Shown here: positions 14,401-26,400 of the stretch, piece after piece
How the letters are laid out: every line of letters starts with the position of its first letter
Position numbering within the stretch: position 1 is the first letter of the stretch
Assembly: GCF_900106535.1 (NCBI RefSeq)
Contig: NZ_FNOH01000003.1
Span: 186,001-250,000 of the forward strand
From: Myxococcus xanthus
Lineage (GTDB): Bacteria; Myxococcota; Myxococcia; Myxococcales; Myxococcaceae
Length of the DNA: 64,000 nucleotides
Reading direction: 5' to 3'
The notes under the pieces: model-generated
Seen by the model: the letters and a program-made list of their open reading frames with translations, nothing else
Databases searched by the model: none
What the model was told of the DNA's origin: nothing
Position numbers and translations under genes: made by a program

Positions 14401-17400
14401 CGCTGCTCCACGCTGCTCGCCGACACCGGAACGACATGCCACTGACGCGAGGGCGGCCCGCCCGCGGACGGCCGCGATTCCAGCTGGGGCACGTATTCCT
14501 CCACGAGGAGGTGCGCGTTGTTCCCGCCGGCGCCGAACGAATGCAGGCCCGCCAGCCGCGGCTTTCCATTGCGCCGCCAGGGCTCCGTCCGGGTCGCGAG
14601 CCGCGCGGGCTGACGGTCAAGCTCCAGATACGAGTTGGCGGATTCGAAGCCGGCGATGCCGTAGACCTTGTCGCGGCGGAAGCTGTGGATGACCTTGAAC
14701 AGCGCGCCGAGCGCCGACGCCGACTCCATGTGGCCGGTCAGCGGCTTGAGGCTGCTCACCCGGCAGTGGCCCGGCACCACGTCGACGCCCTGCGCCGTGG
14801 CAAGCCGCTTCAGCGCGTCATTGATGGCCTCCCACTCCGCGATGTCGGCGACGGGGTTGGCCATGCCCTGCGCCTCGATGTACTCGACGTCCCGCACGTC
14901 GATGCCCGCCGAGCGATAACAAGACTGAATCAGCTCGCTGTGGCTCTGACGGCTCGGCGCGGCAATCGATACGCCCGAGCGACCGTTGTAGTTGACCGCG
15001 CTGCCCCTCAGCACCGCGTGGATGGGGTGCCCCTCACGCTCGGCCTGCTCCAAGGGCATGAGCAGCACGGAGGCCACGCCCTCCGCGCGTTGGTGCCCGC
15101 TGGCGTCCTTGCCAAACGACTGCACGCGGACGCTCGGGCTCAACTGCTGCAATTGGGAGAGCTTGATGAACCCATCGGGCCGCAGGATGACGTTCGCGGC
15201 GGCGACGATGGCACGGTCAATCTCCCCCGACCGGATCGCCAGCACCGCGCGGTGGATGGCCACAGCAGCGCTCGAGCACATCGTGTTCACCAGCTCGCTC
15301 GGCCCGCTCAGGTCGAAGAAGTACGACAGCCGGTTGGCCACCATGCTGGCCGCCTGGTCGAAGCCAGACGCGGTATCGACGCCTTGCTCGCGCAGGTGCA
15401 GCAGGTACTCATTCTCCTCCGCGCCTACGAAGACGCCCGTGCGGCTGCCCTTGAGCTTCTCCGGGGCCTGCCCCGCGTCTTCGAGGCAGTGGTAGACCGC
15501 CATGAGCAGCAGGCGCTGCCGGGGGTCCAGGGTCTCCGCTTCGGCCGGGAGGATGTTGAAAAACCCCGGGTCGAACGACGCGACGTCGGGAATGAAGCCG
15601 CCCCACTTGCTCCGGCTCTTGTCCGGGAAGAGAGGCCGGTAGTCGAACCGGTTGGGAGGGATTTCCTCCAGGAGCGTCTGCTCGGCGTCGAGCGCATCCC
15701 AGAAGGCCTGGAGCGACTGGCAGCCCGGAAAGAAACCCGCCGCGCCCACGATGGCCACGGCCTGAGCGTCCTTACCCCCGCGTGTCTGCGAACGAGGCGC
15801 GGGCGCGTCATGCTCAGGCACGGGAACCACGGAGGGCAGCGGCGGTGCCACATCCAACTGCGTTCCCAGGTACTCGGAGAGGCTACGGACCGAGGGATGC
15901 TCGATGAACTCGCGGGGGGAGACATCGCTCCCGAGCCGCCGCTTCAAGCAGACCGAGAGCTGGACCGCCGAGATGGAGTCGAGGCCATAGCGCTGGAAGG
16001 CCCGGTCGTCGTCCAGTGTGTCGACTGGCAACTGGAGGACCTCGCAGACCGCGTCACGAATCGCTGCCTTCACCCCGGAGCTGTCCACTGCTGGCGCCGC
16101 TTCTGGCGTCTCCACCGTGCGCCGTTGGGTCGTCACGGGCGACTCCGCGAGCATCGGGTTGCCCTCGGCCCAGGACGTCTCCGGATGGAGGTAGGCCAGC
16201 AACACCCAGCTCCTCGCCCCCAGGCGCATCGACTTCTCGAACAGGGCACGGCCCTCATCGTTGGTGAAGCTCCGCATCCCGAGCGAGCCCAGGGCCTGGT
16301 CGAGCCGTGCCTTGTCCTCGGGTGAAAGGCGGGCGCCCGCGCCGGTCTCGTTCCAATCCACCCAGGTGATGGTCCGGTAGCACGTCCGCTTCCGGCCTTG
16401 GTGTTGATAGGCCGTGAAGTGGTCCAGGAACGCGTTGGCCATCGCGTAGTCGCTCAGGCCCCGCGCGAGCCTCGGTATCACGCCCGTCAGCGACGAGAAC
16501 GAGACGAAGAAGTCGAGGTCCGCGCCTTCGAGGACGTCGCTCAGGCACTCGATGCCCCGAACCTTGGGAGCGAGCACCCGTTCGATGTCCACGGCCTTTT
16601 TGTCGACGAAGGCTGGCGTCTTGATGTCGGAGTAAGCCCCCGCGCTGTGAATCACGCCTCGGATGGGGCCTCGCTCGCGCTGGATTCTGGTGAACAGCGC
16701 AGCGAGCGCGGTCCGGTCGTCCAGCGGGCCAATGTGGATGTCCAGTGAGTCCACTCGGCGTTCAAGCGCCGCGAGCTTCTCCAGCCTGAGCGTGTCCTGC
16801 GGGGAACGACCTCCCGCATCTGGCCCGCGCCTCGACGGCAACGGCGTCGCACCCATCAATACCAGCCGACGCGCACCTCGGGAGACCAGATGCTCCGCGA
16901 TCTCCAGCCCGATGCCGCGAGTGCCTCCCGTCACCACATAGACGCCTGTTTCGTGCAGGTCGAACGGCTGGCGCTCCAGGCCATCCGCGTCAGTGCGTTC
17001 CACCCGCCTTTTTTCGAGCAGCGGTGCGAAGCGAAGGCCGCGCCGGTAGCACACCTCGGACTGTTCTCTTGGAGCCGCCAACTCCCTGCCCAGCAGTTCC
17101 ACGAGCGCCTCAGCACCGACGTCGAGGTCGATGCTCTTCGCGACCACGTGGGGGTACTCCGCGCTGAGCATCTTCATGAGGCCCACGAGCTTGGCCCCCG
17201 CCAGACTCGGCTGGGCGCACTCGAATGGCTGCAGGCCCCGCGTGACATGCAGGATGGACAGCGCGGAGAACTCGCGAATCAGTCGCTGGAGGAAGGTGAC
17301 CCTGCCCAGCTTGTCGTCATCCACGCTCCTGGGCTGCGCGTAGAGGTCAGACACATCGATCACCACATCGACGTGTCCCACTTCGCGCAGAAGCTCGGAC

Positions 17401-20400
17401 GCCAGTGCCTGCCCCGCTTCTGGAGAGAAGAGCGCTCCGGCAATGACGACGCGCACCTCCGCGGGTGCCAGAGCCTGCCGCAATTCACTGACGAACTGCG
17501 CCGTCTCGGGGTTGACCAGGACGACCACCCGGCTCCCGGCTTGCCAGCGCGAACCGGTCGAACCCTCAGCCGTCGACACGGAGACAGGCTGGCGCCGCCA
17601 TACCTTCTCCAGCAGGTAGACGGGTTCCATGGCTTGAACCACGGGAACCTGCCCCACCGACTGGGTGCTCATCGCGCCCCACTGGAGCAACCGCCTCCGC
17701 TCACCCGTGTAACGCACCAGGCTCCGCGCTGGCCGGCCTTCGTCGACAATCCACTCACGCAGGAAGCGCTGCAAGCTGGGGAGTGAATGAGCGTCATCCT
17801 CCATGAACACGCAGCGCCACGAGTCCTGGGGCCGCGCCATGGTCGACAGCGCGGCATCGAGGCCACCAACGTCGCCCTCCAGCGTCGCAGCCGTGCCACC
17901 GCCCAGGCAGTACACGGTGACACCCGCGCCCCGCGATACCCATCGCTCGAATTCAGGCAGCGCGGCGCGCAGCCACCCTGCCGTGTCCCCCACCGCTCCC
18001 GGGAGCAACCAGAACACGGTCGCCCGAGCTTCGTGGCCCACGTCGATGCGCGGTCCCTCAACCGCTGCACCACGAACGAAGCGGTGCATGTGGATCTGAA
18101 GCGCTGATGACACCCCGCCGGACGCGCTCACCTGCTCCAGCAGCGCCACGAATCGCCGGGCATCGGACTCTTCGTCGTAGACGACCCAGACAGTGCCGCC
18201 GAGCTTGGAGAGCAGCCGCTCCCGCCAGGGCAGCGTCTCGGGCACTGGCGCGTCGATCCACTCCACCTTCGTCTCCAGCACGGACGGCGACACGGTTCGC
18301 ACGCCCTGCCCCTTGAGTGCCAGCCAGTAAGTCCTCCGCTCGAACGGGTACGTCGGAAGGCTCACCCGGCGCGGCGCCGGTGCCTCGCCACCGTAGAGCC
18401 CGCCCCAGTCGATTTCCCGGCCCTGGACCCACGCCGCCAGCAGCTCACGGCCCCTGCTTTCGTCCAACGGCTGCGCGAGCGTTTGCGAGGCCGCGCTCCG
18501 GGCACGGCCGAAGGCACAGGCGTCGTCGTCCACCTCGCCCAGCAGGACATCTGCGCCCGCATCCCCGCGGAGGAAGGCCTCCAGCTTCTCTCGTGCTTCG
18601 TCGGCCGACCGAGCCGTGAAAGCCAGGCGCGCGTTCATCGCTTCGCGCCCGACCTGAAGCGTGTACCCCAGAGCGCGCAGGTGCTCGGCATCGACGTGCC
18701 GCGCCTGGAACAGGTAGCCGCACAAACGGCGGCCCACCTCGCGCAGCCGGTCGGGATTCTTCGCCGAGAGCGGGAACAGGACCGGCGTGCCCGGACGCAT
18801 GGGAGTCTTCTCCGGGCCCATCTCGAACTCCTCCACCAGGACGTGTGCATTCGCCCCACCGGCGCCAAACGACGACACCCCGGCAAGGCGCGGCCGCTCC
18901 GAGAGCACGCCGTCAACCTCGACTCGAGGCCGTGCCCAGTCCTCGAAGCCGCGCTGCACCACGAAGGGCGTCTCACCAAAGGCGATGTTCGCGTTGAGCG
19001 ACTCCGCATGGAGGCTGGGCACCAGTCGCTTGTGGCGGAGCTGGAGGATGACCTTGGTCAGACCCGCGATGCCCGCGGCGGCCTCCAGGTGGCCGATGTT
19101 CGACTTGAGTGAGCCGATGCGGCAGTACGCGCGGGCATCCGTGTCGCGGCGAAACGCCTGCGTGAGTCCCGCGACTTCAATCGGGTCCCCAAGCTCGGTC
19201 CCCGTCCCGTGCGCTTCCAGGTAGCTCACATCGCGCGCGGAGAGGCCCGCCTTATCCAGTGCACTGCGAATCAGCGCCGCCTGCGCCTGCGGGTCGGGAA
19301 CGGTGTAGCCGTTCGTCTTCCCACCGTGGTTCACACTGGTTGACCGGATGACGGCGTAGATGGAGTCGCCGTCGGCGATGGCCTTCGACAGCGGCTTGAG
19401 AAGCACCGCTCCAACACCCTCGCCGGGAACGAAGCCGTTCCCCCCTGCCCCGAAGCTGCGGCACCGGCCGTCCGTCGACAGCATCTGCTGCCCGGACAGG
19501 CTGACGTAGCTCGACGGGTGGACGTAGAGATTCACTCCACCCGCGATGGCCATGACGCAGGCGCCTCGTTGCAGCGCCTCGCAAGCCATGTGGACGGCTG
19601 TCAGCGAGGCCGAGCACATGGTGTCCACGGGCATGCTCGGCCCCTTCAGGTCGAGCAGATACGAGACGCGGTTGGCAACAGACGCAAACGACGTATAGGG
19701 CCGGACCGAGGCATCTCGTCCTTCCAGCTCCGCGCCGTAGAGTTCGTAGCCCGTCTTCGTGATTCCCGCGAAAACGCCCACCGCGCTGCCAAAGCGCTGG
19801 GCCAGGCTGTCCCGGGTGTACCCCGCGTCCTCCAGGACCTCCCAGCAGCTCTGCAGGAACAAGCGCTCCTGCGGGTCCATGCTCGTCGCCTCACGCGGCG
19901 AGATGTTGAAGAACAGCGGGTCGAAGTCAGCGAAGCCGCCGAGGAAGCCGCCCCACTTGCTGTAGCTCATCCCCCGCGCGGCGGCGTGCTTCTTGTCCGG
20001 GTAGAAGAACCCGTCCAACGACCAGCGCTCTGGCGGAATCTCGGTGATGCAGTCGTCACCGCGGCTCAGGCGCTCCCAGAACTCCGTCAGGTTCTCCGCC
20101 CCGGGATAACGGCCGCTCATGCCAATGACGGCGATGGGCTCGTCGGCGCGAGGCGCCCGGTGCGTCGCATCCGCACGTGGCGGCCTGGCCTCCTGGATGA
20201 CGGAAGACGAATTCTCTCCAGGTGCCGCCACCCACTTCGCGCTCTCTTCCGCGCGGTGCTCGGCCAGATACCCGCTGACTTCCGCGAGCGTCCGGTATTC
20301 GAAGAACAGCGTCTTCGAGAGGGCGTTGTACGGCCCTTCGAGGGCTTGGTTCATCTGCGTGATGATGATGGAGTCGATGCCATAGCGCTCCATCGGCTGG

Positions 20401-23400
20401 CGGGCATCGATGCGGCGCTCTTCGTATCGCGTGACCTCGCTGAAGAGCGCCTTCAGCTTCGTCTCGACCTTCTCGGTGATGGACACCACGGCGTCCAACG
20501 CCACCTGATGCGGAGGCGGTGCGGGCGAAACACTCACGGAGAGTTCACGAAACCTCTGGGCCTCCCCCGTCCACACCGCGACACCAGGGGAGCCCAGTTC
20601 CAGCGCCCGGTAGAACGCCCCCAGTCCCGCTTCGTCTCCCAGCGCGGCCATCCCGGTCCGCTGCATCAAGACCTCACGGCTCCGTGAGTCGAGCTGCATC
20701 CCGCCGTTCTCCCAGAGCGGCCAACGGATGGACACCGTCCGGCCCTGCCGCTGTCCGGCGTTCACGAGCGCCGCTCGGGACTCCGCGAATCCGTCCATGA
20801 AGCCATTGGCCGCCGCGTAGTCCGACTGACCGGCGTTTCCAAACGCGGCCAGGGACGAGAACGTGACGAAGAAATCCAGGGGCAGCTCGCGGGTGGCGTG
20901 GTCCAGGTTGACGAGCCCCACCACCTTGGGCGCGAGCACCGCCTGCATTTCCGCCACCGGCTTGTTGAGCAGGTAGTTGTCACGGCGGATGCCCGCCGCA
21001 TGGATGACACCGTCGATGCGCCCGTGTTCGCGCAGCACCGTAGCGACAAAGGCGTTCACGTCGTTCGGTTGGGTGACATCCACGGGAAGGTGCCGCACGC
21101 GCAGCCCGTTCCCACCGTCCACCGCCTCCGCCGAGGATGCGCGGGCAACCAGAATGACGGTGGCCCGCGTCGCGCGCTTCCCGATTTCGGCGACGAACAG
21201 CCGGGCCAGGGCGCCGGTTCCTCCTGAAATCACATAGACGCCGTCTTCGCGCCAGAAGCGGGATGCGTCCCCCTTGGCGACACGTGCCTCGCGCCACTCA
21301 CAGCGAGAAAGCTGGCCCGCGTGGTACCGCGAATCGGTGACGTCACCGGCGCGCGCGGACTTCACCAGAACGTCCACCAGCGCCGATGCGGAGACGCTTC
21401 CCTGGACGCGGATGAGCTGCCCCCGGACCAACGGATTCTCCTGCGACACCGAACGCAGCAGGCTCCCCAGGCCACTCAGTGCCAGCGCATCCCGCTCCTC
21501 TGGCACCAGCACCTGCAATGTCACAGGAGCGGTCAGACGCTCCGACAGCAGCGCCTTGACGCGTTCGAAGACCGCCGAGGCATGCGCCATGAACCGCGCG
21601 TCCAGCCGCGCACTTGGGCTGGACGTCCTGACCACTTCGATGCGCCTGTCCGCGAGCGTGCTCGCCAGCGCGGAGGCACCTTCAGCCCCCAGCGCATCAA
21701 GAGGCTCGCACAACACCACCAGGTGCCGGAGCGCCAACGAGGCATTTGACGCGCCCTCAGACCACGGCTGCCAGGTCGGAACGAAGAGCGGGACACCCGC
21801 GTCAGGATGCGTCTTGGAGGAATTCGCCACGGAGTGCGCGGGCGACAACCCGTAGCGCTCCTTCGCGAACTGATACGTGGGCAGGCTGACACGGGCGGGC
21901 TTCACGTCACCGTGCAGCGAATCCCAGTCAATCGAGTCGCCCGTCGCCCACGCCTCCGCAACTGCCCGAGCATCGGCATCCACGCTGGGTGACGTATCGA
22001 CCACCGTTCCCACGTGGGCACCGCCCACCGTCGCGATGCCTCGCCGCAGTCCCTCCACCAATTCGTCGCGCGTCGACGCAGTCACCACCATCCGCTCAGG
22101 CATCGCGACCCGGCCGACCTGCAACGTGTAGGTGATGTCCGCGAGCGCCACCTCCGCGGACGCCGGGTCCTCCAGGAAGTCGAGCAGCGCGCGGAGGTTG
22201 TCCTTCAACGCCTCCAGGGTGCGCGCCGAGAATGGAGCCACCGCACGGACTGCGTTCGACCGCTGGCTCCTCTCCCGTGGGCGGGAGTCGCGCGGGTAGT
22301 GTTCGAGAATGGCGTGGGTATTCGTCCCGCCAAGGCCGAACGCACTCACGGCCGCCCGCCTCGGTCCCGGCAGGGACGGCCACGGCGCCAAACGGTCGGC
22401 GATGACGAACGGCGAATCCGTCAGCTCGAGCTTCGGATTCACCTGGGTCACATGGAGCGTCGGAGGAACTTCGCCCTGCCGCAGGCTCAGCGCCGTCTTG
22501 ATGAGCCCAGCCAGTCCAGCCACTGTGTCCAGATGGCCCAGGTTCGACTTCACCGAGCCCAGCCGGCAGTACCCGCGCCGGTCGGTGAAGGTCCGGAAGG
22601 CTTCGCTCAGCGCGGAGACCTCGACAGGGTCACCCAGCAAGGTTCCGGTGCCATGGGCCTCGACGTAGCCAATCGATGCAGGGTCGATGCCGGTCCGGTC
22701 GAACAGACGCCGGATGACCTCCGCCTGCCCGGTGGCGCTCGGGGCGTAGAAGCCCACCTTGTCCTGGCCGTCGTTGTTGATCCCCACCTTCCGCACGAGG
22801 CAGTAGATTGGGTCGCCATCGCGCACCGCCGCTGCGGCGTCCTTCACCACCAGCACGGCGACACCTTCACCGGCAATCATGCCGTCCGCCGCGGCGTCGA
22901 AGGCCTTGACCCGCCCCGCGCTGGAGAAGTTGAGCCCCCGCTGGTGCAGATAACCCAGGTTCGCCGAAGGGAAGACCGTGGCGGCCCCCACCAGCGCCGT
23001 CTGGCAGTCTCCCGCTGCGATGGCCTGCTGAGCCACGTACAGCGCGGACAGGGATGACGAGCAGTTGGTGTGGACGAACAGGCTCGGCCCCTTCAAGCCG
23101 AGCTTGTAGGAAACCATCGTCGGGATGGAGCCTGCCTGGGCCAGCACCCACAGCACGTATTCGTCGGCGGTGCGGAGGACCGGCTGCCCGTCCGCAGGAA
23201 ATTGCGGCGAGCCCTGGTGATAGAAGCTGTTGCTGGCCGTCATGAAGACGCCGCACGGTCCCAGGCGCTCAGGCGTCGTCGCCGCGTCTTCCACTGCCTT
23301 CCAGGCGTGCATCAGCAACAGTCGGAACTGCGGGTCCATGAAGGACGCGTCCCGCGCCGTCAGACCGAAGAACTGCGGGTCGAAGCACTCCTTGTCTTCG

Positions 23401-26400
23401 ATGGACGACCGGACCGCGACGTAACGGGAATCGCGGAGGACCTCCTCGGGCACGCCCAGCTCGCGCAGTTCCTCATGGCGGTACGCCACCACGCTGTCCC
23501 TGCCCTCTCGCAGGTTCTTCCAGAAGCGCCAGGGGTCCGCGGCTCCGGGCAACTGACAGGAGATGCCGATGACGGCCAGGCTGCCCTCGTAGTCACGCTC
23601 CGACGCGGTGTCCTCGCGAGCCGGCTCGGTGGCCCCAGTACGGGCTTGCGCCGTCGCGCCCTCCATGTGGCGCGCCATGTCGCGAATATTGACGTACTTG
23701 AACAGGTCGGTGACGGCGAGCCGCGTGTCGAAGCGCCGGTTCATCTCCTCCACCAGCACGGCGGCCAGCACGGAGTCCCCCCCCACTTCGAAGAAGCGAT
23801 CCTCGACACCCACCTCGTTGACCTGGAGCACGTTCTTCCACAGCTCGACGAGGGTGGCCTCAACAGGCGAACGGGCATGGACCGCGGATGTCTTCCGCCG
23901 GGTGACCACCGGCCTGGCCATCAGCTGGCCCCGGTCCACCTTGCCATTGCCCGACAGCGGAATCGCATCCACCGCGAAGACGTGCGCGGGGACCATGTAG
24001 TCGGGGAGGAACTTCCGCAGGTGTGCACGGATGGCTTCCTCATCGAAGCTCGTTCCCGCGGGCTGACAGTAGGCGACGAGCTGCGAGGTGCCGTTCAGCT
24101 CCTTGGCCACCACGGCACAGTTCTTCACGCTGGGATGCCCGGCCAACTGCGCTTCAATCTCCCCCATCTCGATGCGGAAGCCGCGCACCTTCACCTGGTG
24201 GTCGAGCCGCCCCAGGTACTCAACCTCACCGTCAGCGCGCCAGCGCGCCAGGTCCCCCGTCCGGTAGAGCGTCGTGCCCGGCGTGAACGGATTGGAAACG
24301 AAGCGCTCGGCGGTCAGCGCCGGCCGGTTGAGGTAACCGCAGGCCACGCCCGCGCCCGCAATCCACAGCTCGCCCGGCACACCGATGGGCACCGGCTGCA
24401 TCCGGTCGTCCAGCACGTAGACCTGCGTGTTGTCGATCGGCTTTCCAATGGTGACCGGACGCGAGGCCGAGACCTTCGCCATCGTCGACCAGATGGTCGT
24501 CTCGGTGGGCCCGAACATGTTCCACACGTCGCTCGCGGTGCGAACGAAGTGGGCCTTGAGCGACTCCGGCAGCGCTTCTCCACCGCAGAGGATTCGAACC
24601 CGCTCGGCGTTCTCCCAGCCAGACTGGAACAACAGTGTCCAGGTCGCGGGCGTCGCCTGCATCAACGTGGGCCGATGGGTGCGCAGCGCCCGCTTCAACG
24701 CCTGCGCATCCCGAACCGTCTCCGCCGACGCGATGATGACCTGCGCCCCCGCACACAGCGGAAGCAGGAGCTCGAGCGCCGCGATGTCGAAGCAGTACGT
24801 CGTGACCGCCAACAGCGAATCCGTGCGCTTCAGGCCCAGCGTCCTGCGCATGCACAGGAGGAAGTTGACCACCCCGCGATGGGGAATCATCACGCCCTTG
24901 GGCCGGCCCGTGCTCCCGGACGTGTAGATGACGTAGGCAAGTCCGTTCGGTGAGGTTCCCGCCGGCGCGGACGTGGCTCCAGCCTTGACGTCCTCCAGCA
25001 CGCACACCTTGCAGGAGGCTCCGGCAATGGCGGCGACCTTGTCCCGCGAGGCCTGACGGGCCAGCACGACCACCACGCCACTGTCCTCCAGCATGTACCG
25101 CAGCCGGTCCTCGGGGTGCACCGGGTCCAGGGGTACGTAGGCCGCGCCAGCGGACAGCACACCCAGCATCGCCGCCACCAGCTCCGCGGACCGGTCCAGG
25201 TAGATGCCCACGAGCGCCCCAGGCTTGACGCCGAGGCTCTTCAGGTGCGCCGCAATCTCGCGGCTCCGCGTATCCAGCGCCTGATAGCTGAGCGAGTGCC
25301 CCTCGTAGCTCACAGCCATGGCGTCTGGGGTCTCCCGGGCCTGCCGCTGGAAGAGCTCGTGAACGCCCAGGTCCTCGAGGAACGGCGTGGCCGTGGCATT
25401 CCAGTCGCGGAGAAGCGTGCGGCGCTCTTCGTCGTCGAGCCACGACAGTGCGCTCAGCGGAGACTCCACCCCATCCGCGACCTGGTCCGCGGCGCGCAAC
25501 AACTGACGCGCCATCCGTTCGACCGTGTCCGCCTCGTACAGCCGCGCGTCGTACTTGAAATGCAGCGTGAGGCCCTTGGCGCCCTCCACCACTTCAAGCT
25601 CCAGCGGGTAGGCGCCTTCCTGATGGACGCAGTCGAGCGGCTCAAGCTCCGGCAACCCGCCCGACCTGGGCTCCGGCCTTGGCGGAGCGCTCGTCAGTTG
25701 CAGGCTCTGGAAGGTGAACATCGTCTGGAAGCCAGGCGCCTCCTCGGGCCCATTCGACAGCCGGAGGTCCTTCACCACTCGCGGGAAGGGATAGTGGGCA
25801 TGCTCCAGGCCATCGATGACCGAGTCGTGGAGGTGGCGCAGCAGCGAGCCGAACGAGTGCTGCCCCAGGCCCCGCGCGCGCACGGCCATCACGTTGACGA
25901 AGTACCCAATCGCCGTCGCCAGTTCCGCCCGGGGCCGCCCCATGGTGGGGATGCCGACCACCACGTCGTCCTGGCGCGTGTGCCGATGAAGCAAGGCGTA
26001 GTAGAGCCCGAGCAGGACGGTCGGCAGGCTCACTTGCTGTGCCCGAGCGAACTCGCGCAGTCGCAATGCTTGCTCGGTGGGCACCCTCTGCGAGTGCGTT
26101 GCTCCCTCCGCGTCCAGCCCCGTGGCGGAGCGAGGCCGGTCCGTTGGAAGATTCAACGGCGGAGGAACGGGCGTGGCCAACACGTGCCGCCAGTAGTCGA
26201 GGTGGCGCCGTCCCTCATCGCCTCCAATGGCGAGCTGCTCCCACTCCACGGCGGCGCGGTAAGGAGCGACGATCGGAACCTCGAGCAGCCCCGCCTTCGC
26301 CTCGGTCCCGGCGTAACGCTCCCGGAGGGCGTCGAGCAAGGGCGCCACGGATGCCCCATCGAGCACCAGGTGGTGGAAGCACAGCAGCAGGACATGCTCG

